From the NCBI GenBank assembly GCA_023627715.1, contig JAMAHW010000069.1, positions 161,577-225,576 of the forward strand: a stretch of 64,000 bases of DNA, read 5' to 3'. Below are positions 44,843 through 55,501 of the stretch, one piece after another (within the stretch, counting starts at the first letter, position 1; every line of letters begins with the position of its first letter). The notes under the pieces were generated by a model, which was given only the letters and a program-made list of their open reading frames with translations, was not told where the DNA came from and searched no databases. Origin of the DNA: Periconia sp. R9002 (Eukaryota; Ascomycota; Dothideomycetes; Pleosporales; Periconiaceae). A program made the position numbers and the translations under genes.

Positions 44843-46320
44843 ATGCTTTGGTCGTCCACTATTCTCGCCTTCGCGGCGTTGGCCGAAGCCTATCCTGGAG
44901 AGACATGGTTGAACAAGGCTTTGTCAAAGAGGCAGGGCGCTATGACTATGCTGCGATTTGGTTGTGCGCAAGTTGTCATAGATCGTCTTGATCCACTTGT
45001 GAACCCGGGCCAAATCCCTTCTGCACATCAGCACCAGATCGTGGGAGTACGTATTCGGTTATCAACACACAACACGATCTAGACTGACACTGCTCGAGGG
45101 AAACGGTTTCAATGCTTCAATGACCACCAGTGATGTCTCCAAGACTGCAGACTGCACCACCTGCGCCTTCAACAAAGATTTCAGCAACTACTGGACCGCA
45201 AACCTGTACTTCAAGGCCAGAAATGGCACCTTCAAGCGCGTAAAGCAGCTAGGAGCGGCTCGCCAGTTCAACGATGATTTCAGTACTCAGATCGGTGGCG
45301 GTATCTTGGTCTACTACGTATCGGCTAAGCCTGGATCCATCACTGCCTTCAAACCGGTACAGTTAACCTTATACACTCATTCTTGACGATAAAATTGACT
45401 CAGATTTAGGGATTCCGTATGCTGAGCGGTGATCCCACCCTTACTAAAGCCGACCCCAAGATGAAGATGCAGAACTGTTACCGATGCTACACGGGCCCCA
45501 ACTTTGGAGGCGACACCGCGGCACCTTGCTCTGATGCAAAGTTCGTCTCCTCAACCCCCCTCACACCCCCTGAAGATACATCGACTAACCAATCACCCAA
45601 GAATCGACACCCAAGCCCTCCCTAAAGATATCTGTAAAGGTGGCATCCGTTCCAACATTCTCTTCCCCACGTAAGCCCCCTCCCTCCCCATCCACTATCC
45701 CTCCCACCCCGGGAATATCTCTAACCAACATCCCAAAAACAAACAGTTGCTGGGACGGCAAGAATCTCGACTCTCCCAATCACAGAGAACACGTCGCATA
45801 CCCCACCTCCGGCCCCGCAAACTTCCTCTCTCTCGGTGGCAACTGCCCCTCCACTCATCCCGTCCGCATCCCACAGCTCATGTACGAGGTGGTCTGGGAC
45901 ACAACGCCGTTCAACAACAAGGCAGAGTGGCCCGCGGATGGCTCGCAGCCTTTCTACTTCAGCTACGGTGATAACACAGGATATGGACAGCATGCTGATT
46001 ACGGTACGTACACTCACTGTTGCTCTGTTTGTGATTGATTGTATGCTAATATGAGCGTCAATAGTCTTCGGCTGGCAAGACGATGAACTCCAGAAGGGTA
46101 TGGACGCGTCCAACTGCTATGGCGCCAAGTGCAAGGACATGAAGAACCAGGCTATTGATGTGGCCAAGAAATGCCAGGTCAAGTCTATTGTGAACGAGGA
46201 TCACGATGCTTGTGAGTTCATTCCTCACTTTGATCGCCTCAAGTGTTTTCAAAATGCTAATCTTGATATGTAGGGCTCCCTTCGCTTCCCGGCATGTCGT
46301 CCATGCCCATGCAGATGTAG
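44843..46320 (+). CDS. Secreted DUF1996 domain protein, 370 aa, seven exons
   Basis: Secreted fungal protein; the domain's biochemical role is not established. Signal peptide MLWSSTILAFAALAEAYPG is followed by a KR site (LSKRQG) like a kexin-type cleavage. Exons: 44843-45046, 45099-45356, 45410-45540, 45602-45670, 45747-46003, 46065-46211 and 46274-46320, all joins in frame. DUF1996 motifs include MLRFGCAQVVIDRLDPLVNP, SAHQHQIVGGNGFNASM, GGGILVYYVS, CWDGKNLDSPNHREHVAYP and FSYGDNTGYGQHADYVFGWQ. Eight or more cysteines fit extracellular disulfides. Unlike longer relatives it has no WSC domain and no GPI-anchor tail; it ends in a methionine-rich SSMPMQM. Intron density is among the highest in the window. 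Confidence 0.92.
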
Positions 46321-47149
46321 TAGATCAGCATATATGTCGCTTGTGTATGGGAACATTCAATTAATTGCTGTTCAGATCAATTAATAACGACTGATTGGAT
46401 GTTGGAGGTGTAGTGAGTCATTCGTTTTGCATAGTACTTTGTTTCGATAGATTATTCAATGTGAAAATTGCTGCGATGGTAGTTCTGTAGAATGAATCTT
46501 GACTTACATATAGTATGCTGGTGCACATGATTTCGTTTGCTGTGATATATTCAGTCTTATCAAGTGTTTACTTTTTATACTTTACTTTTCTCCCACCCAA
46601 ATAAAGGGAAAACATAACTCTCGCTAATCATTAACAACCTCTCACGCTTGCAAAACTGCATGACGTAAATAAAGAAAAACTGAATCTGAGTGAAAAGTTG
46701 AGTCAGTGAACAAGTACCCATATATGACGCTCGATGGACCTTTAGCCCTGAGAGGTAAGCAGAATATCAGGAGCATGTTTCTATATTATGATTTCATCAT
46801 TCCCCAATACTACTACTATTACTGAAATATGTGTAATAGAGCTATAGGAGGCACATGCAGGAACTACCTTTAATGCTTTGGTGCGCACGGGATAGCTTAT
46901 CACCCACGTGATAGCGTAACCGAGCACCTGGGCAGGCAGCTACGAAAATGATAGGGTCAACTGGTGCTTCCGTTTGTTAGCAGCCAACCACGGCTTATAC
47001 TTAGGTAATTGGTTAATCAGGCGTTTGCGTAGTACAATCACTTTCAACCGCACGGGCGTTAGTCGCACCCTAATAATGACAGTTCGTGCTCCGCAAGTAT
47101 TGATATATATACCGACAGAAAACCAAAAAGCTCACCACAGACTCTCCGA
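46321..47149. other. Intergenic with a dispersed repeat copy
   Basis: Holds the 3' flank of the DUF1996 gene and the promoter of the next gene. A repeat copy (see 46750-46786) and a TATATATA box-like stretch (about 47103-47110, some 40 bp before the next ATG) are the only features noted. Confidence 0.5.
46750..46786 (+). repeat. Dispersed repeat, copy 1 (partner at 61557-61593)
   Basis: 37 bases match the partner with four differences, all transitions. Weaker similarity extends about 35 bp upstream of both copies (CATATA, then ACGCTCGA). Likely a fragment of an old transposon or other repeat family. Confidence 0.7.
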
Positions 47150-48239
47150 ATGAGCACACAACCCTCAACCCACAAAATGGATCCCAAAAACCACCGCCGA
47201 AATCTTCTTACCATACCCCTCGAAATTCGTCATCAGATATACCGCTCCATGACTCTTTCACCATTCAAACGCGACTCTCTATACTGGTAAGTCCTCTCGT
47301 GTACAAGGTACATAGTGTCCTGTCACGGCCCATTCTATGAGTCCATATCGAATTGATCTAACTGTGCTCCTGCGAAGGCATGGTCTGTACTTCACCAATC
47401 GACAGCTGATGAGTGAGATGCGCGACTTCCTGGATCCCGATCCCGAGTTTACAAAATGGATCCAAGTTCTCCGGGAAGAAGACCAGCACCCCCCTTACGT
47501 GGCCGTCAACTACTCTCCGTTTGGTCTCATCAACACGCTGACGCTGAGCATACCCATCCCGACACGGGTGATGATTCAACAGTGGGGGCCTCAAATAACC
47601 ACACATCCCACGCATGCTTTTATTCCCCCTCCAGATATTGCCTTTTCTGTGCCTCCTCCTATCGGCGCTTTGGGCAGTTTACCACACTCCGTTTATGGTC
47701 CCGGAAATTTCGATTTCCACGGAGATGCCAAATGCTTGTGGGCTCTCAGAGAGGCATATTCATTATATATCTCCCACGTCAATGTTATCCTGACTGGTGA
47801 TCCGAATAGATGGGGATCTATTCTTTGCGTGTTCGGCGACCTGAAATCCTTGAGCAGTGACATATTGATAAACTGTATCTGGGAAGAGAAAGTTAACTGC
47901 AAGGTTGTCACCATTACGATCGAGACGCCTGACGAGGATGCAAGTGAACTAGGAGGAGAGAAGGGCGATGAGGAAGCTGCGGCTATGAACAAAGGCAGCG
48001 ACAAAGGGAAGGAGAAGAAGGTGGATGGAGAGGAAACAGAGCATGACGTGGATGATATCGAGAACCCAACGGCCCGAGAAACAACCATCATGAACGAACT
48101 CGTGGTTAAGGGTAGGGCGAAGTTGACGTACTTCTTGACAATCACCCAGGATAGAGATGGGAGACAGTTCAGGAAAAGTTGGGCCTCTGCGACGAGATTC
48201 AAGGCAGATGGTGGCAGTGGTCCTAACATGGGCTCATAG
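47150..48239 (+). CDS. F-box-like protein, 332 aa, two exons
   Basis: Exon 1 (47150-47286) encodes LLTIPLEIRHQIYRSMTLSP, the same F-box-like IP-x-EIR-xx-IY motif as the pair at 32.7-34.9 kb. The intron is 47287-47377 (91 bp, GTAAGT donor) and exon 2 is 47378-48239. The junction yields YWHGLYFTNRQLMSEMRDFL, parallel to GLYLSCRKIHDEMDDE in the other copies. The C-terminal half holds a lysine/glutamate-rich segment (KGSDKGKEKKVDGEETEHDV). Family membership is seen; an adaptor role in ubiquitin ligation is inference. Without the splice the first exon would be missed and the protein would lose its F-box-like motif. A TATA-like stretch lies about 40 bp upstream. Confidence 0.72.
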
Positions 48240-48911
48240 TATGATTTGTTGTTCAGGCACGCATTATGCATTAGTAGCGGAAGTGGACAGTCACTCTGAC
48301 TATATTGTGACAATCCAATTTTACAGCATACGCGGTAAACCCAGCAAAGGATTGCCTCAACCGGCGGAGCCATCCTTTTTATCGGCGGCAGCCACGTTCA
48401 CCATGAACAGGCTATATGCCTCTTACGCGACAGAGCTTGTATGTAAACTCCATAGCACAGCACGTCTGAATACTCTTCGGGAGATCACTTCGAAAGACGT
48501 TAAATACATACAACAACAACAACAATATATGCGGTAAAGACAGACTTTATTTCATTTTTTTTATGATATCAATATAGATATGAAAACAATCCTGAAATAC
48601 TGCCTAGGCTAACCCTGCCTAGGCATAAAGAAGGCTCACAGTAAGGACAGACTCCGTCTTCCCTATTCTCTTGCCTAGTAAACAGATTGGCTCGCGGATA
48701 TAAAGCGAATGACAGTGAGTAGGAACAGCGATAAGAAAAAGAAATAAGAAATCGTGAATATATCCGTAGCTAACCACCGCAATCCCAAACCCTCGAGGGC
48801 TTTCATCATCTGAGTCTCACTACCTTGCCTAATAATCAGTTCCTTTCCACACATCATAATCATGAATCTTTTCCCGTCACCGCGTTACATCAAGCGGCGT
48901 CGTGAAGACTC
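48240..48911. other. Intergenic, convergent 3' flank
   Basis: No gene seen. It includes a short CAA repeat (about 48510-48526) and two copies of the self-complementary GCCTAGGC within 25 bp (about 48602-48624). Confidence 0.5.
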
Positions 48912-49744
48912 TTAAACGTCAGCAGAGATCCTAGGCTCAGTGCTGCTTTCAGCTTGGTCCTCGTCGTATTCCTCCGCGCGAAGCAGGCTGTATCCTTCCT
49001 TGCCGCGAGGCGTTTCAACAGTGGCACGAGCGGCTTCACGTTGACGGCAGTGCTGGCAGTTGGGGCATCCACTGGCGGCAACAGTGAAAGACTCGCTCCA
49101 GTATGCGCGCCAAAGCTTGAAGAGACCAATAGCGGCAAAGCGGAGATGAATGAGCCTGTTTAATTCATGTAAGCATGTGCGTCCAATGATAGTAAGGTTG
49201 CGGGCCAGAGGATTGGACGTTATGGTTGTTCATCTGCTTTGAGAGAGACAAACAAAAGATAAAATAACAAGATATCAAAAAGGACATACCACATAAGAGT
49301 AACAGGCACAGTGGCGTACGCTAGCACAAATGCCGCACGGGATGCGTACTGAAGCCTATTAAGGTCCAAAATCCACATCAAGACAAGCACAGTAATATAC
49401 GTGGCCGCCAATACAACATCAGCGACCAGTATGCCCTTACGGATCACGCTGTCCTTAGAGCTCGCATCACCACCTACACGTAGCGCGCTTCGCTTCCTGT
49501 TGACAAAGAGAACGTAGAGGGACGTGATGACAGAAAGGCCGACGGGGATGAGGGCGAAAAAAGCGCTTGCGAGGGGACGACGGCTCCAGTAATAATAGCC
49601 CTGCCGGTAGGGGTTGCTGGAGTTACTGACTGCAATACCTGAGACCACCAGGAAGGGAACGGCGGGGAGGAAAGCCACGAGGAGGACTTTGCGAAGAATG
49701 ATTTCGCGGGCAGTGAAGACCGACGTTTTGGATTCGAACGACAT
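48912..49744 (-). CDS. Four-TM membrane protein with cysteine tail, 232 aa, two exons (paralogue A)
   Basis: Not a family I can name. Exon 1 is 49744-49290, the intron 49289-49156 (134 bp), exon 2 49155-48912. Four hydrophobic segments: VLLVAFLPAVPFLVVSGIAV, ASAFFALIPVGLSVITSLYV, GILVADVVLAATYITVLVLM and AAFVLAYATVPVTLMWLIHL. The cytosolic tail carries SGCPNCQHCRQREAARAT, a possible metal-binding or palmitoylation site, and then GYSLLRAEEYDEDQAESS. Reading through the intron gives a plausible but shorter end (VLFDILLFYLLF), so the splice matters. Its neighbour B has the same topology, tail and intron site. I infer a tandem duplication. Confidence 0.75.
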
Positions 49745-50509
49745 ATTTGGCTGCTCTTCTGACAGAATGCGCTTGTTTTTGTGATTGTTTTGTGTTTTGT
49801 TCTGGAATAAGCTGGGATACACACAAGGCCTCCCAACTGAAAGGAATGGTAAGATCAATAGGTAGCAGGAACCGGGATGTCAGAGTTACAACAGTCAGCC
49901 TTTGTATACAGCGTAATGGTAAACAAGTTTGAGAAAAGTGGAACTGAATCAACAATAGGTGACGCGTATCCTGCGAAGGCTGTGCTGCGCTAGATATTAA
50001 TGTTGTTGCCTAAACGCCTTGCCCCCAGTGTCAGGATCTTGGGCATGAAACAATACGTGGAATAGTAAGCTAAGGTCCAATGATTTGCTCCGCGGACTCC
50101 TTGGAATTGCTGTTTTTGGTGGATAAGCGATGTTTTCACTACATTTGGTATGGTTCGACGAAACCATTGCCTATCTTGCATATACGACCAAGTTGCATGT
50201 TTCTTCGCCTTCAAGTGTACATATAGGTAGCATCCTCAATTGTGTACACCCAAATTTAGACCTCCAATCTAAGCCGACACGTACAGGAAGCCTGCATTAG
50301 ACAACTTGTCTACTGATAAATCCCTAAACACAGTAGGCATCATACATAGGTATTGATGGCAGTAGAGGCACCAGTTGGCTTAATTGAATGACGCAAAATC
50401 GGTCACAGAATACCTTTAGATATGCTAGTAGTACCTAAATCAACAGAGGAATCCAAAACATCCCCCACTTTCGTACAGTTCTAGTTGATATACTTATATA
50501 GCCCAGTCA
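49745..50509. other. Intergenic between the two four-TM paralogues
   Basis: 765 bp; no gene seen. Holds the promoter of paralogue A and the 3' flank of paralogue B. Confidence 0.5.
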
Positions 50510-51230
50510 TTACACCTCTGCCGACCCCCTGGGCTCGGAACTCTCAGGATCATTCCTATCATCATCATGATCATCTGCGCGAAGTAGACTGTATCCATCT
50601 TTTCCAGAAGCCCACCCCCGGCGGCTGTGTTGGCAGTGAGGACACTTCGTTGATTCGTTCGAGCTTGCGACAGCTTTCCGCAGAAGGGTTATGAGAGTTT
50701 TGGTCACTATGGGAATGAGGTCTGCAGTTGCAAGATATGTATGGATGAAACTAGTTCATTGTCGTCAGTATGTATTCCCAAAACAGAAAAGAAAAAAATG
50801 AGATGTTTAGTTAGGCAGCAACATACAGATTGATCAAGAGGGGCATTGTTGCATAGGCCAGAAGCATCGCAGCAACACCATGCATGCTCAATATGCGCAT
50901 GTCCATAATCCATAGTGGAATCAGTAGAGCGAGATACCCTCCTGCCAGTAGAACATCAATGATCAGCATTACAGCACGCTCCATTTTCACCATAGCGTCA
51001 TCGCCTAAGCGCATTGATCTGGATCTGTTGGCATACAACACCGCGGCGGACGTCAGGGCAGAGAAGAAGGCGGGAACCCCTCCGAAATATGAGACTGGCG
51101 GTGTTCTAACCATCCACCATTCTTTCGAGCTCTCGGTTTTGAGTCCCGAAGCGATGCCTAGAACAAGAGCAGGAATGAAGGTGGTGATGGTGATGATGCG
51201 GAGAGTGCGTTCGGTTGCCGTGGTAGCCAT
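50510..51230 (-). CDS. Four-TM membrane protein with cysteine tail, 214 aa, two exons (paralogue B)
   Basis: Unrecognised family; paralogue of the gene at 48.9-49.7 kb. Exon 1 is 51230-50827, the intron 50826-50751 (76 bp, GTATGT donor), exon 2 50750-50510. Hydrophobic segments are IITITTFIPALVLGIASGL, YFGGVPAFFSALTSAAVLYA, AVMLIIDVLLAGGYLALLIP and GVAAMLLAYATMPLLINLFI. ANRSRSMRLGDDAMVKME corresponds to VNRKRSALRVGGDASSKD in A. The tail has TKCPHCQHSRRGWASGKDG and then YSLLRADDHDDDRND, so the first CPxC is kept while the last cysteine of A is serine here. The intron falls at the same point, after the fourth hydrophobic stretch begins. Confidence 0.75.
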
Positions 51231-53480
51231 GCTGGTAGGATTTAAGGAACTTGTAGGGATGAACGAGCTAGTACAATATGTGCTTTGGCAGCTTTGCCTT
51301 TCTCCAAGACCTCAATTGTAATATCAGGACTCTTTGTTGGATATTCGAGAAAAGAAGTAGAGAGAGCGTTATGGTAGCCGGAAGTGCTCGAGTTTAGAGC
51401 GTGGACAAGACGTCAAAGATATGTCGAACAGACCATCATCTCGAAGCTGGTTTGAAACATTTAATAGACGCCGCCTGGTTCTGGTTAGGCTTCACGAGGC
51501 TTAGCGAGGGTTGCCTTAAAGGCTTACTCCCAATTTGAAGGATTAAAGGTCGTAAATGCAAATGGGTGGGTGGATTGCTTGCCCTGATTGGGGGCCCTTT
51601 TGACGATCAAACCTCAACTCCTTGAGGCACAGTCAATGTGCAACCAAAAAAGGCCGCAAAACAATGTGTTTTGCGGCAGTGCTGGTCGGGGTGTGAATTG
51701 TTTTGTGGTTCGTCCCATAGGGCCATATCTCACGATTCTGCCCTGCGCACAGGCGTTCGCGAAGTCGATGTCATCAATCACAAAAGACAGCCCTGAGCCG
51801 GGCGTGTTTCTCAGTGCTAAACACAGCTCGGAGGAACCCACATTTCTGGGGTTCATTAATGCCGGACATCCGATTGACTCCGACTTGCGAGCGGCGGTGC
51901 TGTTTAGTTGCTACTGTCCTCTTATGCTCGACACTCATCTTTGGAGTGACACCACAGCACACAATTACCGAACCCGAATTGGTGACATTCCAAGAGGTCA
52001 CTGTTCTCTTTCCCATTAGACAAAAAACAATGGAAGAAAAAAAACCCCCCCAAAAGCCGCCTACTCCAAAGACACCACTTCAACCCCTTAGCCCATTGAT
52101 AGCAGTGCATAAAAAGGAACGAGGCGAAGCAGAAACCAAACAAATCTCAGCGGCGTTCGAATGTTGCTCGCATCCAGACTGGAAAACGCCCCACGCCCAA
52201 CATCCTTCGTGCAACCTGTAATCATGTACGCATCCGTGATTCGTACATGCCTTTTAATAACGCAGCCGGTGTCTCGCCGCCCATTTTGAAGTCCCGGATC
52301 AGATAATCTAGTTACAACATCAATCTAGTCTAACACACTCGCCTACAATTATTCAACATCCACCCCATCCACACCCAAAGCCGCAGCGCAAACCTTCTTC
52401 AACTCATAAACCTTCCCTTCCACACATACACCCGACACACATCAAAACTACGATCCCCTCCCTTCACATACACACCCTTTCCTTTTTCCAAAAAAGCAAA
52501 GCAATTGCCCCTCCTCCTCCCTCTTCCCCGCCCACCATGTACGATAAATAAAAAGAAGAAAAATTATGCATGAGACCTCACAAAACAAACTCGTCCCTCA
52601 CACCCCCTTCGTTATCATCGGGGTATAGAAAATAAAAAAAAGACAATGCAATACAAAAAAAAGATAAAGGTAGATAAAGAAGGCAAAGTTGACGTAAAAA
52701 TCTACCTGTCGTAGTACATACATACACACACAGAAACACGTAAAGAAGAGAAAATCGATTTTCAAGTATCCAATTTCCAGACTCGTAGTCGAAAAAAAAG
52801 CGAAATAGAGGTACATTAATTCCATCGGAGCAAAGCGCAGCAACAAAAGAAAAAAGCACACAACGATCTCACCCCACAGCCAAACAAAACGACGTAACGT
52901 TACCTACAGCACCAAGCTATGAGACACCAACCATACCGTACCCACGATAATATCATCCCGTACCATCCCGTGCCACACGTCGTCGGAACGGCGTTAGTGT
53001 ACAACATGACCGACCCGAGGTATCACACATCCTCGTAAGACAGATAACTTCATGAATTCTCAGTTCTCAACTACACATTCTTTCTGTCTGTCCGTCTCTC
53101 TGTCTACGGAATGAGGAGGGACGAAAAGAAGTACATACACATACAAGTACACACAAAACTCCAAACCAAGCAGTGCAACGCGTAACGCCCATATTGGTTT
53201 CAAGAAGGGAGTATAGGGTGTGATATATGGTACATAGAGGTGTGAGGAAGAAGAGATGTAATATATAGAGAGGAGCATACATGTCATGTACAAAAGGTAG
53301 AAGAAGAAGAAAAAGGCGGTCAATTATCGTTGGAAAACGACAACGATGATGACGGCCAGAGGGAAAAGGGAAGGGGAAAAGATGAGATCCACTCAAACCA
53401 ATCAACATAACGCCTCCAATCCTTGGATACTTCTTTTTTTCTTCTCTTCTCTCTCAAAATCTTACACACATTCCGTCTCT
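51231..53480. other. Intergenic, 2.2 kb, no supported gene
   Basis: A 143-codon plus-strand frame (51588-52016) and overlapping minus-strand frames show no domain. From about 52300 the sequence is low complexity (CA- and A-rich) and may include the long 3' untranslated region of the Ugo1-like gene. A perfect 11-bp hairpin lies at 51653-51677. Confidence 0.45.
51653..51677. repeat. Perfect 11-bp inverted repeat with 3-nt loop
   Basis: GCCGCAAAACA, loop ATG, then TGTTTTGCGGC. It is not next to a coding end I can support, so a terminator or small-RNA role is unproven. A degraded mobile element is an alternative. Confidence 0.6.
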
Positions 53481-55097
53481 CTAGAACTCACCGCCACCCC
53501 CTCCCAAAGCCGCAGCACCCCAGACGCCAACGAGGCCCCAGAACCCAACTCTCCACCCCCTCCAAAGTCCCTGTACACCCTGCCCCTTTCTTATTCTCGT
53601 CCTTGACGAGAAGCCCATAGGTTGTTGCTGTTTCGCTCCGCCTTTGGTTGCTTTTGCCGCTGCGCCACCTGCTCCCACAATCGTAACGCCTTCTTCGCGG
53701 GCAATGAACCACATCGTGCCCAGCACGCCGCGGTACGGTCCTGGTTCCACTATCGTCTTGAAGCTGCGCACAGAAGGGTCTTCATCTTCCATACCGTACA
53801 CGGGGCTCTTTAGACTTCTGGAGTTGATGTCATTGGGGAGATGGCGGTACTGCGATTCGAGGCGTGCGTTTTCGTGGTCTTGGAGAACGGAAACTTGGCC
53901 GCGGCGGAGAACGGTTTCGAGGGGGAGGCGGACGAAGAGCTCGGCGGTGGAGGCAAGGAAGGTAGCGAGGGAGTAAGCTGTCGGTGTGACGATGGGGTCG
54001 ATGGAGAGGGCGGAACGGAGGAAGAGTGGGGTGGAAGAAGAGATTACGGTTGGAAGGGTGGCGTGGAGGAGAGTTGTCGGGAGGAGGGAGGGTGGGACCG
54101 AGAAAGATGGAAGGAGTGAGAGGGAGGGGTATATGGTGCGTGGTGGTGCTGAGGTCGGTGTTACGATGAGTCGTGTGCGGATGAGGTCGAGGGGCGCGAG
54201 GAGGGTGGCTGCGATTGCGGTGGCTGCGACCGCGACACCGAGGGACATGAGCGGCGAGGGGCTATCTATTATGTCGAGGCCTCCGATTCCGCTTGCGCTG
54301 CTTCCTATGAGACCTGGATCCGGCACATTGAGTAGCGCGGAGAGTAGACTTCGGGTCCAGCTTTCGGTTGTCTTGAGGAGAAAGTTGTATACAAATGTCA
54401 CGTTTGTGCCTTTCCATACCCCCCATGCTGACTCCTTTTGCCAAAGTTGCGCTATCACTTCGAGCAGGGAATCTGCTCTCTTCAGTTCCAACTTCCGCAC
54501 TGCAAGTCGCGGCGGCTGTGTGGGTGTACTGTCTCGAGACCGGCTCTCTTGTTGCCTCAGCTTTTTCTGAGGACTTCTTGATCTCGAGCTGCCGCGTCGA
54601 TGGGTTGGGCTATGTATTCGTGGAGCGGCGCTCGTGAAGTAGCTGGGCGAGTCATCGTCAGATTCGTCCGAAGGGTAGTCCTCGAATTTTCCACTCGCAA
54701 ACGAGTTGGGTCGGCTCCTAAGTTCTTCGCCATTGACAAGCAAACCTGGCGGGGACTGTCCTGCAGCCTGATGCACTTGAAGCAGGGTCTTTGCTACCTC
54801 AAAGGGTTGCGCCAACAGCACTGACGTATAGTTCCACAAAGCCTGATCCAGCAGCTTCTTTGCATGCTCAGCTACGCCGGGGGAACTGTCGGAAAAGTAA
54901 GAGTCGTAATCCAGATCGGAGAGGATGTCGCGGGCCTGGCTTCCAAAGCTCGGCTTAGGTGTCCGCGACGAGTAAGAGCTTGTTGTATGTATGGGTGTCG
55001 AGGAAGTCGAGTTGTAGGTTTGCTCTGGGGGCGGGCCTATGGAGGGCGGGATGTAGTAGGGACGCAGCGGATTAGGGGCGTCACGCGAGGTCGTCAT
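53481..55097 (-). CDS. Mitochondrial carrier-fold protein, Ugo1-like, 538 aa
   Basis: Likely mitochondrial outer-membrane carrier-type protein related to yeast Ugo1, which acts in mitochondrial fusion. Single exon. The N-terminal 80 residues are proline/serine-rich (PYYIPPSIGPPPEQTYN). A first carrier-like segment is ALWNYTSVLLAQPFEVAKTL, with PFEVAK in place of the PxDxxK signature, as in Ugo1. A serine-rich linker with RGSSRSRSPQKK follows. Later hydrophobic segments include GVAVAATAIAATLLAPLDLI, where PLDLIRTR is a proper carrier signature. RLPLETVLRRGQVSV is a third, partial one. The C-terminus is glycine-rich. The degenerate signatures argue against a metabolite transporter. Divergent from the ferredoxin gene. 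Confidence 0.8.
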   Translation of the reverse strand: MTTSRDAPNPLRPYYIPPSIGPPPEQTYNSTSSTPIHTTSSYSSRTPKPSFGSQARDILSDLDYDSYFSDSSPGVAEHAKKLLDQALWNYTSVLLAQPFEVAKTLLQVHQAAGQSPPGLLVNGEELRSRPNSFASGKFEDYPSDESDDDSPSYFTSAAPRIHSPTHRRGSSRSRSPQKKLRQQESRSRDSTPTQPPRLAVRKLELKRADSLLEVIAQLWQKESAWGVWKGTNVTFVYNFLLKTTESWTRSLLSALLNVPDPGLIGSSASGIGGLDIIDSPSPLMSLGVAVAATAIAATLLAPLDLIRTRLIVTPTSAPPRTIYPSLSLLPSFSVPPSLLPTTLLHATLPTVISSSTPLFLRSALSIDPIVTPTAYSLATFLASTAELFVRLPLETVLRRGQVSVLQDHENARLESQYRHLPNDINSRSLKSPVYGMEDEDPSVRSFKTIVEPGPYRGVLGTMWFIAREEGVTIVGAGGAAAKATKGGAKQQQPMGFSSRTRIRKGQGVQGLWRGWRVGFWGLVGVWGAAALGGGGGEF

Positions 55098-55501
55098 GAT
55101 GAGAGTGTGCGATACGGTCGACGTGAGGTGGGAGGGAATAGGAGGTCGCTTGCAATGTTTTCATAGACACGAAACGATGAAAGTAATAATTGCATGGATT
55201 CGTTGACGACGTTGATAGCGAGGCATGCCGGCCCTGGTTGGCTGGCTGCGCTATGACGCAGGATGGTCTGTGCGAAGACTTTTTCTGACCCCCGGTCCCC
55301 ATACTGAGTTGTAGCTAGTTACACGGCATCAATCCATACGAAAAGACAAAGACGTGCGGTTCGGGTGCATCGGACGTCGTTTTTTCTTATTGCGCTGCGT
55401 CTCTTCGGCACAATCTATTTTCCTCTCCCTTTCCCTTTTGTGCTCACCGTTTGCGTTTCTGCTTTCCCTTCCCTATCTGCAAAGTCTGTTCGGATTTAGA
55501 C
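55098..55501. promoter_or_regulatory. Divergent promoter region, Ugo1-like gene / ferredoxin
   Basis: 404 bp between start codons of two mitochondrial-protein genes. CT-rich tracts (about 55380-55480) precede the ferredoxin start. No specific site identified. Confidence 0.5.

Noticed and set aside
51588..52019. 143-codon plus-strand frame
   Set aside because: No domain, mixed composition, overlapped by equally long minus-strand frames; likely chance.
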